Source: a virus | Virus record (IMG/VR): IMGVR_UViG_3300043640_000107 | Coordinates: 1-40,058 of that record | Length of the DNA: 40,058 nucleotides | Reading direction: 5' to 3' (one strand) | Shown: piece by piece, positions 23,410 through 31,321 of the stretch | Layout of the letters: every line of letters starts with the position of its first letter | How positions within the stretch are numbered: the stretch's first letter is position 1 | Program-made: the position numbers and the translations under genes | The notes under the pieces: model-generated | Database searches by the model: none | Told to the model about the DNA's origin: nothing | What the model saw: only the letters and a program-made list of their open reading frames with translations

Positions 23410-23820
23410 TTATGCGGGCTTCAAGATCTCGATGGGGGAGGGTTCCGCGACGCCCAACTCATCCCGCAACCGCATCACCCGCGGTCCCCTCCAGCACTGC
23501 GGCACCGACCCGACCGCCTCTGCCAGTGCCGGACTTGCCGGAGCCGTCATCGCGGCGTACAGCAATCGCAGCCACTCGACGTTGATCCATTCCGGTGGGT
23601 GAATGAAGGGGCAGTGTGGCTTCCCGACGCAGCACACCTCGATCAGCGGATACGAGTACCGCCCGACCATCAGGTCGCAGCCCCGGTGCTCTCCGAGGCC
23701 AGGAGTTGAGGCGGGGTCCTTCGCCGCGGCGATCGCCCCGTCCGGGTTCGGCCACTCCAGGATGGTCACGACCAGCGCCGGATCATGGGACAGGCACAAC
23801 ACCCGGTAGTCGCTGCTCAT
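23410..23820 (-). CDS. Unknown protein, 136 aa
   Basis: A 136-aa protein with DYRVLCLSHDPALVV at the start and CCVGKPHCPFIHPPEW in the centre, conserved-looking Cys/His positions. Helical C-terminus. Proteins with this 'VLCLSHDPAL' opening recur in actinomycete prophages, function unknown. ATGA overlap with the preceding gene. Confidence 0.75.
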   Translation of the reverse strand: MSSDYRVLCLSHDPALVVTILEWPNPDGAIAAAKDPASTPGLGEHRGCDLMVGRYSYPLIEVCCVGKPHCPFIHPPEWINVEWLRLLYAAMTAPASPALAEAVGSVPQCWRGPRVMRLRDELGVAEPSPIEILKPA

Positions 23821-24149
23821 TCGCTCTCCCCTGCCGGCCGGTGATCTTCGCCGATACAAGGTGCGCCGCAGCCCTTGCAGGACGCTGGCACCTTCGTCCC
23901 GATCGCACCCGTGGTCCCCATGCAGTACCCCGAGTCCCCATGCAGACATCCGGTAGACAGATACCGGTGGCCGTTCGGTCCCATCACCAGACCAGCGATG
24001 ACCGCGGCCGGCGCTTCGTCCAGCCCGGCCAGGATCGCGTCGGCTAGCTCGTTGGCGCTCACGGACCGGTCGTGGTCCGATGCGAGGTCCAGGGCCACTG
24101 CGATTCGGTCGCCCATCCATCGGCGGGCGGTGTCGCGTACGTCAGGCAT
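23817..24149 (-). CDS. Cys-rich conserved phage protein, 110 aa
   Basis: The C-terminal half has a metal-binding pattern, TGCLHGDSGYCMG then PASCKGCGAPCIGEDH, characteristic of a small zinc-binding family in actinophages. The N-terminal half is helical with acidic residues. The start at 24149 overlaps the preceding gene by 8 nt. Function unknown. Confidence 0.78.
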   Translation of the reverse strand: MPDVRDTARRWMGDRIAVALDLASDHDRSVSANELADAILAGLDEAPAAVIAGLVMGPNGHRYLSTGCLHGDSGYCMGTTGAIGTKVPASCKGCGAPCIGEDHRPAGESE

Positions 24150-24675
24150 CGGTCGGCTCCTCGGGTATCTGCGCGTCCAACTCTTCGTTGCCGGTCCACC
24201 ACTGCTTGTCGGAAATGTGCTCGGACAGCGCCAAGGGGGCACCGGTGAGGTCACAGCGCATGTCGGTCTCCTCCTCGGGCGGCGTAACGATGACCCTGCG
24301 GGTGAGTACGACGCCATTCCGGCTGGGCCGCTCCCTGTTGCGGGGCGGCAGGGAGACGTCCTCGGCGGCGATGTAGAAGGCGTCGAAGGTGGGGTCATTG
24401 GTCGGCAGGGTCGCGTACTGGACGGTGACCTCGGAGCCTTCCGGGATCAGCCGTCCCTCTCTAGTCAGTACGGCAACGATGGCAGCGGCATCCCGGTAGT
24501 ACCCGGACCACGTCGAGCGGTCATCCCCGCAACTGCTGCCAGACGGGCAAGCAGCGTCGTGCAGGACGGTGGCTATCCGGTCGGTGAGGGTGCCGGCCTG
24601 CCTTGCGAGGTAGGCCGCAGCGAAGGCAGGGTCCTTCATCCGCTCTGTGATGTGGCGGTCCAGATCGTCAGCCAC
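24142..24675 (-). CDS. Unknown protein, 177 aa
   Basis: Starts at GTG 24675 with GGAGG upstream. The helical N-terminus DDLDRHITERMKDPAFAAAY resembles the phage/antitoxin-type 'DPEFAAAY' helix. The C-terminus holds RRVIVTPPEEETDMRCDL and an acidic end. Function not recognised. Confidence 0.75.
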   Translation of the reverse strand: MADDLDRHITERMKDPAFAAAYLARQAGTLTDRIATVLHDAACPSGSSCGDDRSTWSGYYRDAAAIVAVLTREGRLIPEGSEVTVQYATLPTNDPTFDAFYIAAEDVSLPPRNRERPSRNGVVLTRRVIVTPPEEETDMRCDLTGAPLALSEHISDKQWWTGNEELDAQIPEEPTDA

Positions 24676-24886
24676 GGTCGCCTCCTCCACGGCAGTGTGC
24701 GGACGGCTGCGGATGCCGGCAGCGGTTCCCGGCGGCGGGAAGCGACATGAGGCATAGCGCCTCGTTCGAGCTCCGCTGGCCGTCACGGTCCAACCAGAAG
24801 TGCCGGTCGATCAGCCCATCGGCGTCGACCGGCGCGTCGGTCTTCCAGCAGTGCGGACAGGCGGTAGTGCGCTCAGCCACGGTCAT
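24668..24886 (-). CDS. Small zinc-binding protein, 72 aa
   Basis: ACPHCWK near residue 10 and NRCRHPQPSAHC near the end could together hold one zinc. The middle DGLIDRHFWLDRDGQRS is polar. The start at 24886 overlaps the next gene upstream. Function unknown. Confidence 0.68.
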   Translation of the reverse strand: MTVAERTTACPHCWKTDAPVDADGLIDRHFWLDRDGQRSSNEALCLMSLPAAGNRCRHPQPSAHCRGGGDRG

Positions 24887-25067
24887 CCCTCCGTGCTCGA
24901 TCCGATGGCGGCGGGAAGTCGGCACCGTCGGCGAGGGCAGCCCGGAACTGCGCTCGATCGGCCGGAGTGAGCACCCGTAGCCGGGCCAGCGCATCGGCCG
25001 GTGGCTCGGCCTTGACCACCAGCGCCGTCCCGGGCTCCGGGCGGTAGGCGTCACTCCTGCGACACAT
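24873..25067 (-). CDS. Unknown small protein, 64 aa
   Basis: A 64-aa protein with an Ala/Leu-rich helix (PPADALARLRVLTPADRAQF) and a charged tail. Its start overlaps the preceding gene by 17 nt; SD weak. Function unknown. Confidence 0.6.
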   Translation of the reverse strand: MCRRSDAYRPEPGTALVVKAEPPADALARLRVLTPADRAQFRAALADGADFPPPSDRARRDDRG

Positions 25068-25329
25068 CCGGCGCCTCCTCCGGGCGGTCGGCGGTGGCCA
25101 GCTGCGCTTGCCGGTCGATCCAGTCGCTTGCCATCTTCGGCGCTAGCTGGGCTGCGACGTAGTCCGCTACGTGGGCCATGACCTCGGCCGACGGGTACGG
25201 CGGGCGACCACTGACAGGGAGTGTGCTGCGCCAAGCGTCGAACCGGTCGTGGTCGCGTAGGGCGGCGTCTACCTTGCGGGCCAGCCGCTCCTCGGCGCCG
25301 TCCTTCTCACGCTCGGGCAGGTCAGGCAT
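25051..25329 (-). CDS. Unknown helical protein, 92 aa
   Basis: A 92-aa charged helical protein: ERLARKVDAALRDHDRFD, then VMAHVADYVAAQLAP. GGAGG upstream of ATG 25329. No recognised family. Confidence 0.7.
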   Translation of the reverse strand: MPDLPEREKDGAEERLARKVDAALRDHDRFDAWRSTLPVSGRPPYPSAEVMAHVADYVAAQLAPKMASDWIDRQAQLATADRPEEAPDVSQE

Positions 25330-25474
25330 CGGACTCCTCCGCTTCGTTGCGGCCTACGTTGTCCCAGCAGGCACGGCATGGACCGCCATAGGGGTCCTCG
25401 GTCATTCCGCCGCATGCCTCGGGGCAAGGCCACGCGTCGGACTCCGACGGCACGTCAACGATGTAGATGGCCAC
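25322..25474 (-). CDS. Small zinc-ribbon-like protein, 50 aa
   Basis: GTG at 25474 with AAGGAG 6 nt upstream; ends overlapping the next ATG by 8 nt. MAIYIVDVPSES is followed by CPEACGGMTEDPYGG and PCRACWDN: two Cys pairs that fit one zinc ribbon. Strong G/C third positions and the fit between neighbours support it. Confidence 0.7.
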   Translation of the reverse strand: MAIYIVDVPSESDAWPCPEACGGMTEDPYGGPCRACWDNVGRNEAEESDA

Positions 25475-25477
25475 TCA

Positions 25478-25855
25478 CTACTCCTTCGGTGCTGGGTTGG
25501 ACAGGGCGGCAAGGGCATTGGTAACCGTCTCGGGACGCCAGTAGCCGCCCATGTCCGGGAACGACGACACCCGCAGATCGAAGGGCGCAGCCTCGATCGC
25601 GTTGGTCGCCTCCCGGAGTACCTGCTCCCGGTGAGCGGGTAGGACAGCGGCGAGCACCACATCGGCGAGGGCTTGCGGCTCACCCTCCACCAGGAAGATC
25701 GCCCCGTTGGACTCTCCCGACACGTGGATCGGGTGGGCTGAAAGACAGTCACCAGCAGTGCTGAGCGCCGACGCGGTGTGGCACTGCTCCTCGGTGGGGC
25801 AGGCATCGGTGATCGCCTTGGTGGCGAGCTCCCGCAGGGTTGGGTCAGAGCTCAT
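25478..25855 (-). CDS. Unknown protein, 125 aa
   Basis: A 125-aa protein starting DPTLRELATKAITDACP. It contains two Cys in the first 40 residues, a strand GAIFLVEGE, and a helix-rich end. The start at 25855 has AGGAGG inside the preceding gene. Function unknown. Confidence 0.72.
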   Translation of the reverse strand: MSSDPTLRELATKAITDACPTEEQCHTASALSTAGDCLSAHPIHVSGESNGAIFLVEGEPQALADVVLAAVLPAHREQVLREATNAIEAAPFDLRVSSFPDMGGYWRPETVTNALAALSNPAPKE

Positions 25856-26219
25856 CAATAGCCTCCTCGATCTTCGCCTTGACGGCGCTGATGCCGGCTT
25901 GGTATCCAGCCCGGTAGGTGTCCGGGTCACCCGCGACGAGCAGGGTCATCGTGGCTCTCCATTGCCGGGCACGTTCCACCACGTCTTCCCAGTGCGGGTG
26001 GCCACGGAGCGGCACGTCCGGCGTGTACCAGTTGCCGACGTTCGAGCAGTTGGCCACCCATATCTCCTGGTGGGGTCCACCCCAGTTCAGCGCGACGACC
26101 GATCCGGGGCGGGGCTCCTCGTCGATGACCTCGATGGACTCCGGTGCCGGGCGGGCGGCGTAGAGCCGGGTCAGCAGTTCAGCGGCGGCATCTACCCGGG
26201 CTGCGATCGGGTCAGACAT
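25845..26219 (-). CDS. Unknown protein, 124 aa
   Basis: A 124-aa protein with GSVVALNWGGPHQEIWVAN and a C-terminal GYQAGISAVKAKIEEAIDEL helix typical of small phage proteins in such operons. Overlaps both neighbours by 8-11 nt. Function unknown. Confidence 0.72.
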   Translation of the reverse strand: MSDPIAARVDAAAELLTRLYAARPAPESIEVIDEEPRPGSVVALNWGGPHQEIWVANCSNVGNWYTPDVPLRGHPHWEDVVERARQWRATMTLLVAGDPDTYRAGYQAGISAVKAKIEEAIDEL

Positions 26220-26502
26220 GGGGCTTGTCTCCCTCGGGCGTCAAGGCGTCGAGGACCGTCATCGCCCGAAAGCCGGCCACGGTCTGCGCCACCAGCTCGG
26301 CGACCACCGCGCCCATCAGGTCCGGGTAGTCGCCAGCGGATGGGTCCAGCGGCACCAACGTGCTGGTCCGCTCTTTGCCGAGAAGGCGCAGTCGGGTGTA
26401 CTGACCGTCTCGGCCGCCAACCTGCGTCCAGCCGGCACGCTCCATCGCGGCCACCACAACCATCGGGTCGGCGGGGATGGGGGTTGGGGTGGGGTCGGTC
26501 AC
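26212..26502 (-). CDS. Unknown protein, 96 aa
   Basis: A 96-aa protein with 'VAAMERAGWTQVGGRDGQYTRLR' (helix, turn, strands), suggestive of the HicA-like/dsRBD-like fold of small phage proteins, but no catalytic His is seen. GTG start in a GTGA overlap. Confidence 0.7.
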   Translation of the reverse strand: MTDPTPTPIPADPMVVVAAMERAGWTQVGGRDGQYTRLRLLGKERTSTLVPLDPSAGDYPDLMGAVVAELVAQTVAGFRAMTVLDALTPEGDKPHV

Positions 26503-26711
26503 CGGGACACCTCCGGGAAGTCGATGGTGATCGTCGCCGTGGAGATCAACGCCGACACCTCGGCCACCGCAGCCTGACGGGCGTTCGAGTCCATCGCGTT
26601 GAAGTAGTACGGGCCATCGCGCAGGTAGTCCCGGATGGCGGTCCGCTCCACGTCCCGTGCCTGGTCCAGGATGATCGCGCAGGCGATCTCCATTAGCTGT
26701 CCTTCGGTCAT
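26499..26711 (-). CDS. Unknown small protein, 70 aa
   Basis: A 70-aa helical protein, MEIACAIILDQARDVERT then ARQAAVAEVSALIS, with a TITIDF C-terminal strand. ATGA overlap with the upstream gene. Function unknown. Confidence 0.68.
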   Translation of the reverse strand: MTEGQLMEIACAIILDQARDVERTAIRDYLRDGPYYFNAMDSNARQAAVAEVSALISTATITIDFPEVSR

Positions 26712-26932
26712 CGGGACACCTCTCTCATCAGGTACGCCTCGTACGCCTCGTCGGGTGTCATCGGCTCGGTGGAGACGATCAGCGCGTAGTCATCGCAATG
26801 AGTGGCCACCTCGGTCAGGTACGCCCGGCCGTTGGAGATATCGGCGACGCGCCGGCCGAGGTCCTGAAGGTCCGGCTGCTCTCGCCAGTCCCACGACACG
26901 ACGGCAGTGCGGGGTGGGGTTTCAGATGCCAT
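26708..26932 (-). CDS. Unknown small acidic protein, 74 aa
   Basis: A 74-aa acidic protein: VVSWDWREQPDLQDLGRR, then CDDYALIVSTEPMTPDEA. The start at 26932 overlaps the previous gene by 11 nt. No family recognised. Confidence 0.68.
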   Translation of the reverse strand: MASETPPRTAVVSWDWREQPDLQDLGRRVADISNGRAYLTEVATHCDDYALIVSTEPMTPDEAYEAYLMREVSR

Positions 26933-27125
26933 CGGTAGCAACCTCCTCGGTGATCGTCGGTAGGCCATGGGTCGGCGATGCGCACACGTCTGGGTGTCCG
27001 CACTCGCACACCTCGCAGGGCGCGTGCAGCGGGCAGCTTGGGTGGGGGTAGGCCACCATGTCGCCGCATTCGGGTAGGCCGATGTCGGCGGCGGTGACGC
27101 ACAGCCCGTCGCAGACCTCAGCCAC
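26922..27125 (-). CDS. Cys-rich small protein, 67 aa
   Basis: Seven Cys and three His in 67 residues: EVCDGLCVTA, PECGDMV, SCPLHAPCEVCECGHPDVC. This looks like one or two structural zinc sites. GTG start. Function unknown. Confidence 0.7.
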   Translation of the reverse strand: MAEVCDGLCVTAADIGLPECGDMVAYPHPSCPLHAPCEVCECGHPDVCASPTHGLPTITEEVATDGI

Positions 27126-27606
27126 GGTCGGCTCCTTCCTCGGTGACTTGCACGTGGGTCAGGTTGATACCGCCGGAGTAGCCATCGACGGAAACCACGA
27201 CGGCGCCATGACCAAGCACCCATGCGGGTGTGCGGATTGCCGATCGTCTGCCCGGCCCTCGGCGCTCTCCCGGCCAAAAAAGCACCGGCGTACCGATCGG
27301 ATGCGCAGCCGTGAAGGCGTCGGCAGTCTCCTGCGGGGATGGGGTTGGGCGCTGGATGTCGTCGGCGACAGGCACGAACTCTGCCAGCAGATCCCGGCGT
27401 ACCTGCTCGGCCATGCCACGGTGGATGCCGTCCACGATGGCCTCGGCGTCGAGCGGGACGGCGGGCGTGGCCCAGTAGGCGATGAGGGTGTCACGGATGC
27501 CACGCACTTCGGCGGCGACCTCGGGTGTGGATGCGGTGCCCAGTCGGTCCGTGATGCCGGCCAGCACGAGCCGTCGGGCGCCCTTGGTGATCTCTTCGGG
27601 GGTCAT
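27118..27606 (-). CDS. Unknown protein, 162 aa
   Basis: A helical N-terminal half (ITKGARRLVLAGITDRLG, IVDGIHRGMAEQVRRDLL) and a beta C-terminal half (GTPVLFWPG, AVVVSVDGYSGGINL) that looks like an SH3-like barrel. Such N-helical plus barrel proteins recur in Streptomyces-type phages. Function unknown. Confidence 0.75.
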   Translation of the reverse strand: MTPEEITKGARRLVLAGITDRLGTASTPEVAAEVRGIRDTLIAYWATPAVPLDAEAIVDGIHRGMAEQVRRDLLAEFVPVADDIQRPTPSPQETADAFTAAHPIGTPVLFWPGERRGPGRRSAIRTPAWVLGHGAVVVSVDGYSGGINLTHVQVTEEGADRG

Positions 27607-27609
27607 GGA

Positions 27610-27945
27610 TCAGCTCTCCGGGATGGTGTCGGCGAACGCCACGGTGGCGTCGGGAGGAAGGTCGGACGGGACGCCCGGCCGTGGGTTGACGAGCCACACC
27701 AAGTTCGTGCTCTCCAGCGGGACGACTGCGTACACCTTCGTGGCGTCGGTCAGGATCGCGCCGAGCATCATCGGATCGCCCGGGCCGTCAAACCAGCGTT
27801 CACCGACCAAGCCGGGCCACCGGTTGGCCTCGGCGTCATCACGCCAGATGATGCGCGGGTCCTCGCCCTCGGCCCGGATCACGAGCATGGTCTTGTTCGG
27901 GGGTTCTTCGTCGAACAGGTCGGCGAGGCCGGGCTTATCGGGCAT
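27610..27945 (-). CDS. Unknown acidic protein, 111 aa
   Basis: A 111-aa acidic protein, LFDEEPPNKTMLVIRAEGED, with later strands KVYAVVPLES and LVWLVNPRPG. No recognised domain. Good spacing in the run of small genes. Confidence 0.72.
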   Translation of the reverse strand: MPDKPGLADLFDEEPPNKTMLVIRAEGEDPRIIWRDDAEANRWPGLVGERWFDGPGDPMMLGAILTDATKVYAVVPLESTNLVWLVNPRPGVPSDLPPDATVAFADTIPES

Positions 27946-27947
27946 GG

Positions 27948-28241
27948 TCAGTCCTCTTCGGGTTCAGGGGTGGGTACATATCCGGTGATCACCGGGTACA
28001 GATCGGGCATCGACAGGCAGGCACCAACGACCTCGGCGACCATGTCGGAGTCCGACGGCACCCGCTTTCGGCCGAAAGCCGCGCCGTACATCTGGCCACG
28101 GACGAAGCCCATCACCGCGGCCTCCCGGAACAGCGCGCCTTCCCGGTCGGTGAGGGCCGCCAGCGTCTCGGCGATCTCGTCGGCATGCTGGCGGTCCCGG
28201 ACCGCGAGGTACCGAATCAGGTCCTCATCGACGGTGGCCAT
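27948..28241 (-). CDS. Unknown helical protein, 97 aa
   Basis: A 97-aa protein with DEDLIRYLAVRDRQHADEI and AAVMGFVRGQMYGAAFG (a small-residue helix), then a short acidic tail. ATG overlaps the previous stop by one base. Function unknown. Confidence 0.72.
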   Translation of the reverse strand: MATVDEDLIRYLAVRDRQHADEIAETLAALTDREGALFREAAVMGFVRGQMYGAAFGRKRVPSDSDMVAEVVGACLSMPDLYPVITGYVPTPEPEED

Positions 28242-28537
28242 CAGGACTCCTCGGCGGTCAGCTCGTCGATGAGCTGGTCAGCGTCTTCGTCGCCTTCGTC
28301 TTCGTCCTGTTCGTCGTCCTCGATCACCGGTTCGGGCTGGGTCCGCAGTCGCACGGCCGCAGCCTGCGCGGCCAAGGTCAGGTCCGCCCATGTGATCTCT
28401 TCCATCAGCAGCCTGAACACCGCTGTATCGGAGCGGCTGTAGCCCTTCCATTCGGCGTGGTCGGCGACGGGAAGCTCGCCCAGTCCGGCATGGATCAGCT
28501 CGGCAGCGGCGGAAATGACGGCCTTGTCTACGTACAT
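28241..28537 (-). CDS. Unknown protein with acidic tail, 98 aa
   Basis: A helical N-terminus followed by a very acidic C-terminal segment (EDDEQDEDEGDEDADQ). Acidic tails of this sort can mimic DNA or bind basic partners, but nothing specific supports that here. Confidence 0.72.
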   Translation of the reverse strand: MYVDKAVISAAAELIHAGLGELPVADHAEWKGYSRSDTAVFRLLMEEITWADLTLAAQAAAVRLRTQPEPVIEDDEQDEDEGDEDADQLIDELTAEES

Positions 28538-28563
28538 TCGGGGTCTCCTAGGGGAAGGGCGGA

Positions 28564-29283
28564 TCAGCGGGTGCGGACCCGACCGGACACGGAACGGCCT
28601 TCAACGGTGACGCCACCGGAAGCCCGGATGTCGCCAGACACCGAGTCCGCTTTGGCGCGTGTCGCCGGGCCGCCATGGACGGTGATGTCACCGGATGTGG
28701 TGTTGACCTCGGCCTGCTCGGTGAGCTCACCGATACGGATATCACCGGAGACGGTGCGGGCGGCTACGAGGGCTGCGTGCCCGACGTCGACGTCACCGGA
28801 GGTGCTGACCGCGCGGACCCGGGACAGCCGGCCGGTGCACTCGATGTCGCCTGATACGGACTTGGCGTCGACACCGCTGCCGAGCGGCACCCGGGCGGTG
28901 ACTGTGATCGGCGAGCCTCCGACGATGATGTTCCCGCCGCCACGGACCGTGCGGCCGTTGACCGTGACACTGCCACCGTTGCCGGTGACGATCACGCTGC
29001 CGTTGGCGATGTTCACCGACTGGAACATGCCGCCGTTCTGGATGACGGTGGAACCGGACCCGCCACCCATGCGCATGTGGGCGTTGATGACGTCACCCGA
29101 TGCCGACAGGCCAGCCGCTCGCACGGCCTCGGCGGACGTGCCGTCGTCGTCAACCGTGGTGATCGTCAGCTCGGCGACCGTGCGGCCGGGCTCGGCGATG
29201 ACGGTCAGGGCAATGGCGCCGAGGTCGGTGCGGATGATCGCGGGACCGGACGACTTGGCCCGGATCGTGCGGGTGGTGGTCAT
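28564..29283 (-). CDS. DUF4097-like beta-helix repeat protein
   Basis: A 239-aa protein built of short repeats of the form SGD(I/V): SVSGDIECTG, STSGDVDVGH, TVSGDIRIGE, TTSGDITVHG, SVSGDIRASG. This is the DUF4097/putative-adhesin pattern that folds as a right-handed beta-helix. The N-terminal half has Gly/Asn-rich strands (GNGGSVTVNGRTVRGG). No signal peptide, so a cytoplasmic or virion role is more likely than secretion. It overlaps the next gene upstream as ATGA. Confidence 0.85.
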   Translation of the reverse strand: MTTTRTIRAKSSGPAIIRTDLGAIALTVIAEPGRTVAELTITTVDDDGTSAEAVRAAGLSASGDVINAHMRMGGGSGSTVIQNGGMFQSVNIANGSVIVTGNGGSVTVNGRTVRGGGNIIVGGSPITVTARVPLGSGVDAKSVSGDIECTGRLSRVRAVSTSGDVDVGHAALVAARTVSGDIRIGELTEQAEVNTTSGDITVHGGPATRAKADSVSGDIRASGGVTVEGRSVSGRVRTR

Positions 29284-29819
29284 CGGCCGATTCCCTGCTT
29301 CACGGCGTCGGCAATCAGCTCAGCGGCCTTCGCCCGGACGGCGGCGACCACCTTCGTCTTCTCGTCGGCGATGGCGGCGGCGAGCTCGCCCTTGATTGCC
29401 GTCTCGATGGCCTCGCGCACGATCTTGTCAACCAGCCGCTCGTTCTTGCGGTAGTCATCCGTGCCCTTGACCAGGAAGGTGTTGACCTGCTTGACGATCA
29501 GTTCGTTGAGCGTGGTCGACCTGCCGACCGGCTCGCCGTAGCTGTTGGTCTGCTGAATGTCCTTGGACAGGGCCTCGGTGATGGTCGGGACGATCTGCGC
29601 CCGGATCTCCTCATCCCGGATGTTGCGGATGCGGTCCGTGAGGTCACGGCTTTCCGAACTGCGCACCGAGGCGTACAGCTTGGCGACCAGCGCGTCAATG
29701 ACGGCGTCACCGATGGTCCGACCGCCCTCTTCGATCGGGTCGCCATCGGAGTCGATGACGACGGACTGACCGATGACGGTGTTCAGATCCAGGTTGTCAA
29801 GGTTGACGGTGATTTCCAT
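29280..29819 (-). CDS. Conserved actinophage protein, 179 aa
   Basis: A 179-aa protein with the widespread actinophage pattern MEITVNLDNL, then IRDEEIRAQIVPTITEAL, then KGELAAAIADEKTKVVAAVR with a helical C-terminus. It is common in Streptomyces/Gordonia phages next to the repeat protein; the function is not known to me. Confidence 0.82.
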   Translation of the reverse strand: MEITVNLDNLDLNTVIGQSVVIDSDGDPIEEGGRTIGDAVIDALVAKLYASVRSSESRDLTDRIRNIRDEEIRAQIVPTITEALSKDIQQTNSYGEPVGRSTTLNELIVKQVNTFLVKGTDDYRKNERLVDKIVREAIETAIKGELAAAIADEKTKVVAAVRAKAAELIADAVKQGIGR

Positions 29820-29848
29820 GGGCTGGGGTCTCCTGGCGGTGGGAAGGG

Positions 29849-30379
29849 CTAGGCGGTCAGAAAGTCGGTGATCCTGCGGAGGTGTTTCGGGGTGAGCCCG
29901 GTCGTCACCGACGGCGCGATCAGCAGCAGCGACCCGAGGGCGCGCAGGTCATCAGCACCCTCACGGCCGAGTGAGTACGTCGCGTCGTCATCGGTCCAGA
30001 CCAGCGCGCGGCCCTCCTCCGTCAAGACGCGCTCGGCGGCCGGGAGCTTCCACCAGCCGGCCGCACGATCCAATGCCCACGTCTTGAACTCCGGCGCGTC
30101 GGCGACCGCGAACGTCGGCAGGTCGAGCACGTCGGAGAGGCACTGCGCATCCTGCTGCCACGTCGTGTGCCAGCGGATCTCCGCACTGCCGTCGGTGTGC
30201 ACCTTGCGGATGAAGTCGACGACGGGACGGGCCACAAGGATCGGCCAGCGGTGACCGTTCGACGTCGCATGTGTGTGGGTCCACTGGTCCAGCGGCCAGA
30301 CGGAGCGGTCGGGCTTCTCGCTCGCGGCGTTGACCACACCGTCGATGTCGAGCAGCCAGACGGGCCGGTCGTCGGTCAT
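29849..30379 (-). CDS. HAD-superfamily phosphatase (Swiss-Army-Knife RNA-repair HAD type)
   Basis: A 176-aa HAD-fold enzyme. Motif I WLLDIDGVVN (D-x-D) begins at residue 8, 'EIRWHTTWQQ' lies near motif II, and LVWTDDDAT gives the acidic motif IV. The layout matches the HAD_SAK_2 group linked to RNA end repair, which removes phosphates. It is the first gene of the integrase operon, divergent from the RHH regulator. No clear SD precedes ATG 30379. Confidence 0.85.
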   Translation of the reverse strand: MTDDRPVWLLDIDGVVNAASEKPDRSVWPLDQWTHTHATSNGHRWPILVARPVVDFIRKVHTDGSAEIRWHTTWQQDAQCLSDVLDLPTFAVADAPEFKTWALDRAAGWWKLPAAERVLTEEGRALVWTDDDATYSLGREGADDLRALGSLLLIAPSVTTGLTPKHLRRITDFLTA

Positions 30380-30447
30380 GGGCGGGTACTCCAGACGGTG
30401 AGTGAATCTGACCAGCGATCGTGTTTCCGCTGGTAGCTCTGTAGTCG

Positions 30448-30489
30448 ATTGTATGCCATCGTATACACCGTAGTCCACCCGGTTACACT
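30448..30489. promoter_or_regulatory. Divergent promoters and RHH operator
   Basis: The inverted repeat TGTAT-N8-ATACA (30450-30467) overlaps a minus-strand -10-like TACAAT (30453-30448) for the HAD operon. A plus-strand -10-like TACACT (30484-30489) serves the RHH gene and ends 7 nt before its ATG. The palindrome is a plausible binding site for that protein, which could control both directions. Confidence 0.55.
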
Positions 30490-30496
30490 GATCGGC

Positions 30497-30664
30497 ATGA
30501 GCGAACGGCTGGTCGTAAACGCGCGAATCACCCAAGAAGGGGTGGACCAGATCGACGCGCTCGCGGAAGAGGAGGACCGGACCCGGTCGGACATGATCCG
30601 CATCCTGATCAAGGAAGCGATCAACGCCCGGATCAAGGCAGGCTGGCGACCTCCGAAGCCGTAG
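30497..30664 (+). CDS. Ribbon-helix-helix (Arc/CopG-like) regulator
   Basis: A 55-aa protein: the strand ERLVVNARITQE, helix DQIDALAEEEDRTRSD and helix MIRILIKEAINARI form a complete RHH fold, which dimerises to read palindromes. The upstream palindrome at 30450-30467 suggests autoregulation and control of the divergent HAD-to-integrase operon. No SD and a -10 at 7 nt point to a leaderless mRNA. It could act as a lysogeny regulator or an orphan antitoxin; no toxin is adjacent. Confidence 0.9.
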   Translation: MSERLVVNARITQEGVDQIDALAEEEDRTRSDMIRILIKEAINARIKAGWRPPKP

Positions 30665-30668
30665 CCGC

Positions 30669-31070
30669 TCACCGGTCCCCCAACGCCCGGCGGATCTTGC
30701 GCGGCAACGGCCAGCGCCACACCCGCCGGTTGGCGTTCAACCGCCGGTGGCCCGCATGCGACGGCACCACGACACGGCGTAGCAGAACCTCACCCGCGAA
30801 CTCGTCCCCCTGCGACACCTCCACTGCCCACCGGATTCGCCATGGCTTATCCATGACTTCTCCAGGCAGCCACGACCCGACCGGTACCCGAACCACCCAG
30901 ACTTCCGCCGTGTCGGGGCCCAGTCCAGGAGGCAGGTGGACCGAGTAAAGGGCGATCTCGACCCTGCCGCCGGAGACGGGACGCATCCAGACGGCGGTAC
31001 TTCCGTAGTCGTACGTGGTGATCCATCCGGTGCCGTCCGGCTGCCAGCGGCGGGAACGTCGGCGGCTCAC
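30669..31070 (-). CDS. Unknown basic protein, 133 aa
   Basis: Starts at GTG 31070 in a GTGA overlap. The N- and C-termini are Arg-rich (SRRRSRRWQ; NRRVWRWPLPRKIRR), and the middle is beta (EIALYSVHLPPG, AEVWVVRVPVG). Ends 5 nt from the convergent RHH gene. Function unknown. Confidence 0.7.
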   Translation of the reverse strand: MSRRRSRRWQPDGTGWITTYDYGSTAVWMRPVSGGRVEIALYSVHLPPGLGPDTAEVWVVRVPVGSWLPGEVMDKPWRIRWAVEVSQGDEFAGEVLLRRVVVPSHAGHRRLNANRRVWRWPLPRKIRRALGDR

Positions 31071-31321
31071 CGGTCGGCCTTCCGTCGAGCCGTCCGTGCA
31101 GCCAGCACCCTGTCTCGCCGCCACTCGTAAAACCGGGTCACGAGTCGCATCACCAGCAGTCCGGTCAGCGCGAGCGGCCAGAAAGATCCGAACATGAAGG
31201 CGTCGGCCTGTGCCCTCGAACTCCACCCGCCGTTGTCGTCGTGGGCGAGCCACTCCACCCCCACGCCTACGGCTATCAGGACGTAGGCGACAACCGGGGC
31301 GATGTACAGGAAAGTGCTCAC
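31067..31321 (-). CDS. Two-TM membrane protein, paralogue A
   Basis: An 84-aa protein with TM helices FLYIAPVVAYVLIAVGVGV and FWPLALTGLLVMRLV and a basic cytoplasmic tail (RARTARRKADR-like). Related to the 78-aa neighbour in length and in the VEWLA motif. Function unknown. Confidence 0.75.
   Translation of the reverse strand: MSTFLYIAPVVAYVLIAVGVGVEWLAHDDNGGWSSRAQADAFMFGSFWPLALTGLLVMRLVTRFYEWRRDRVLAARTARRKADR

Noticed and set aside
23402-24149. Immunity repressor next to integrase
   Set aside because: The neighbours are Cys-rich unknown proteins without HTH; no CI-like gene was found.
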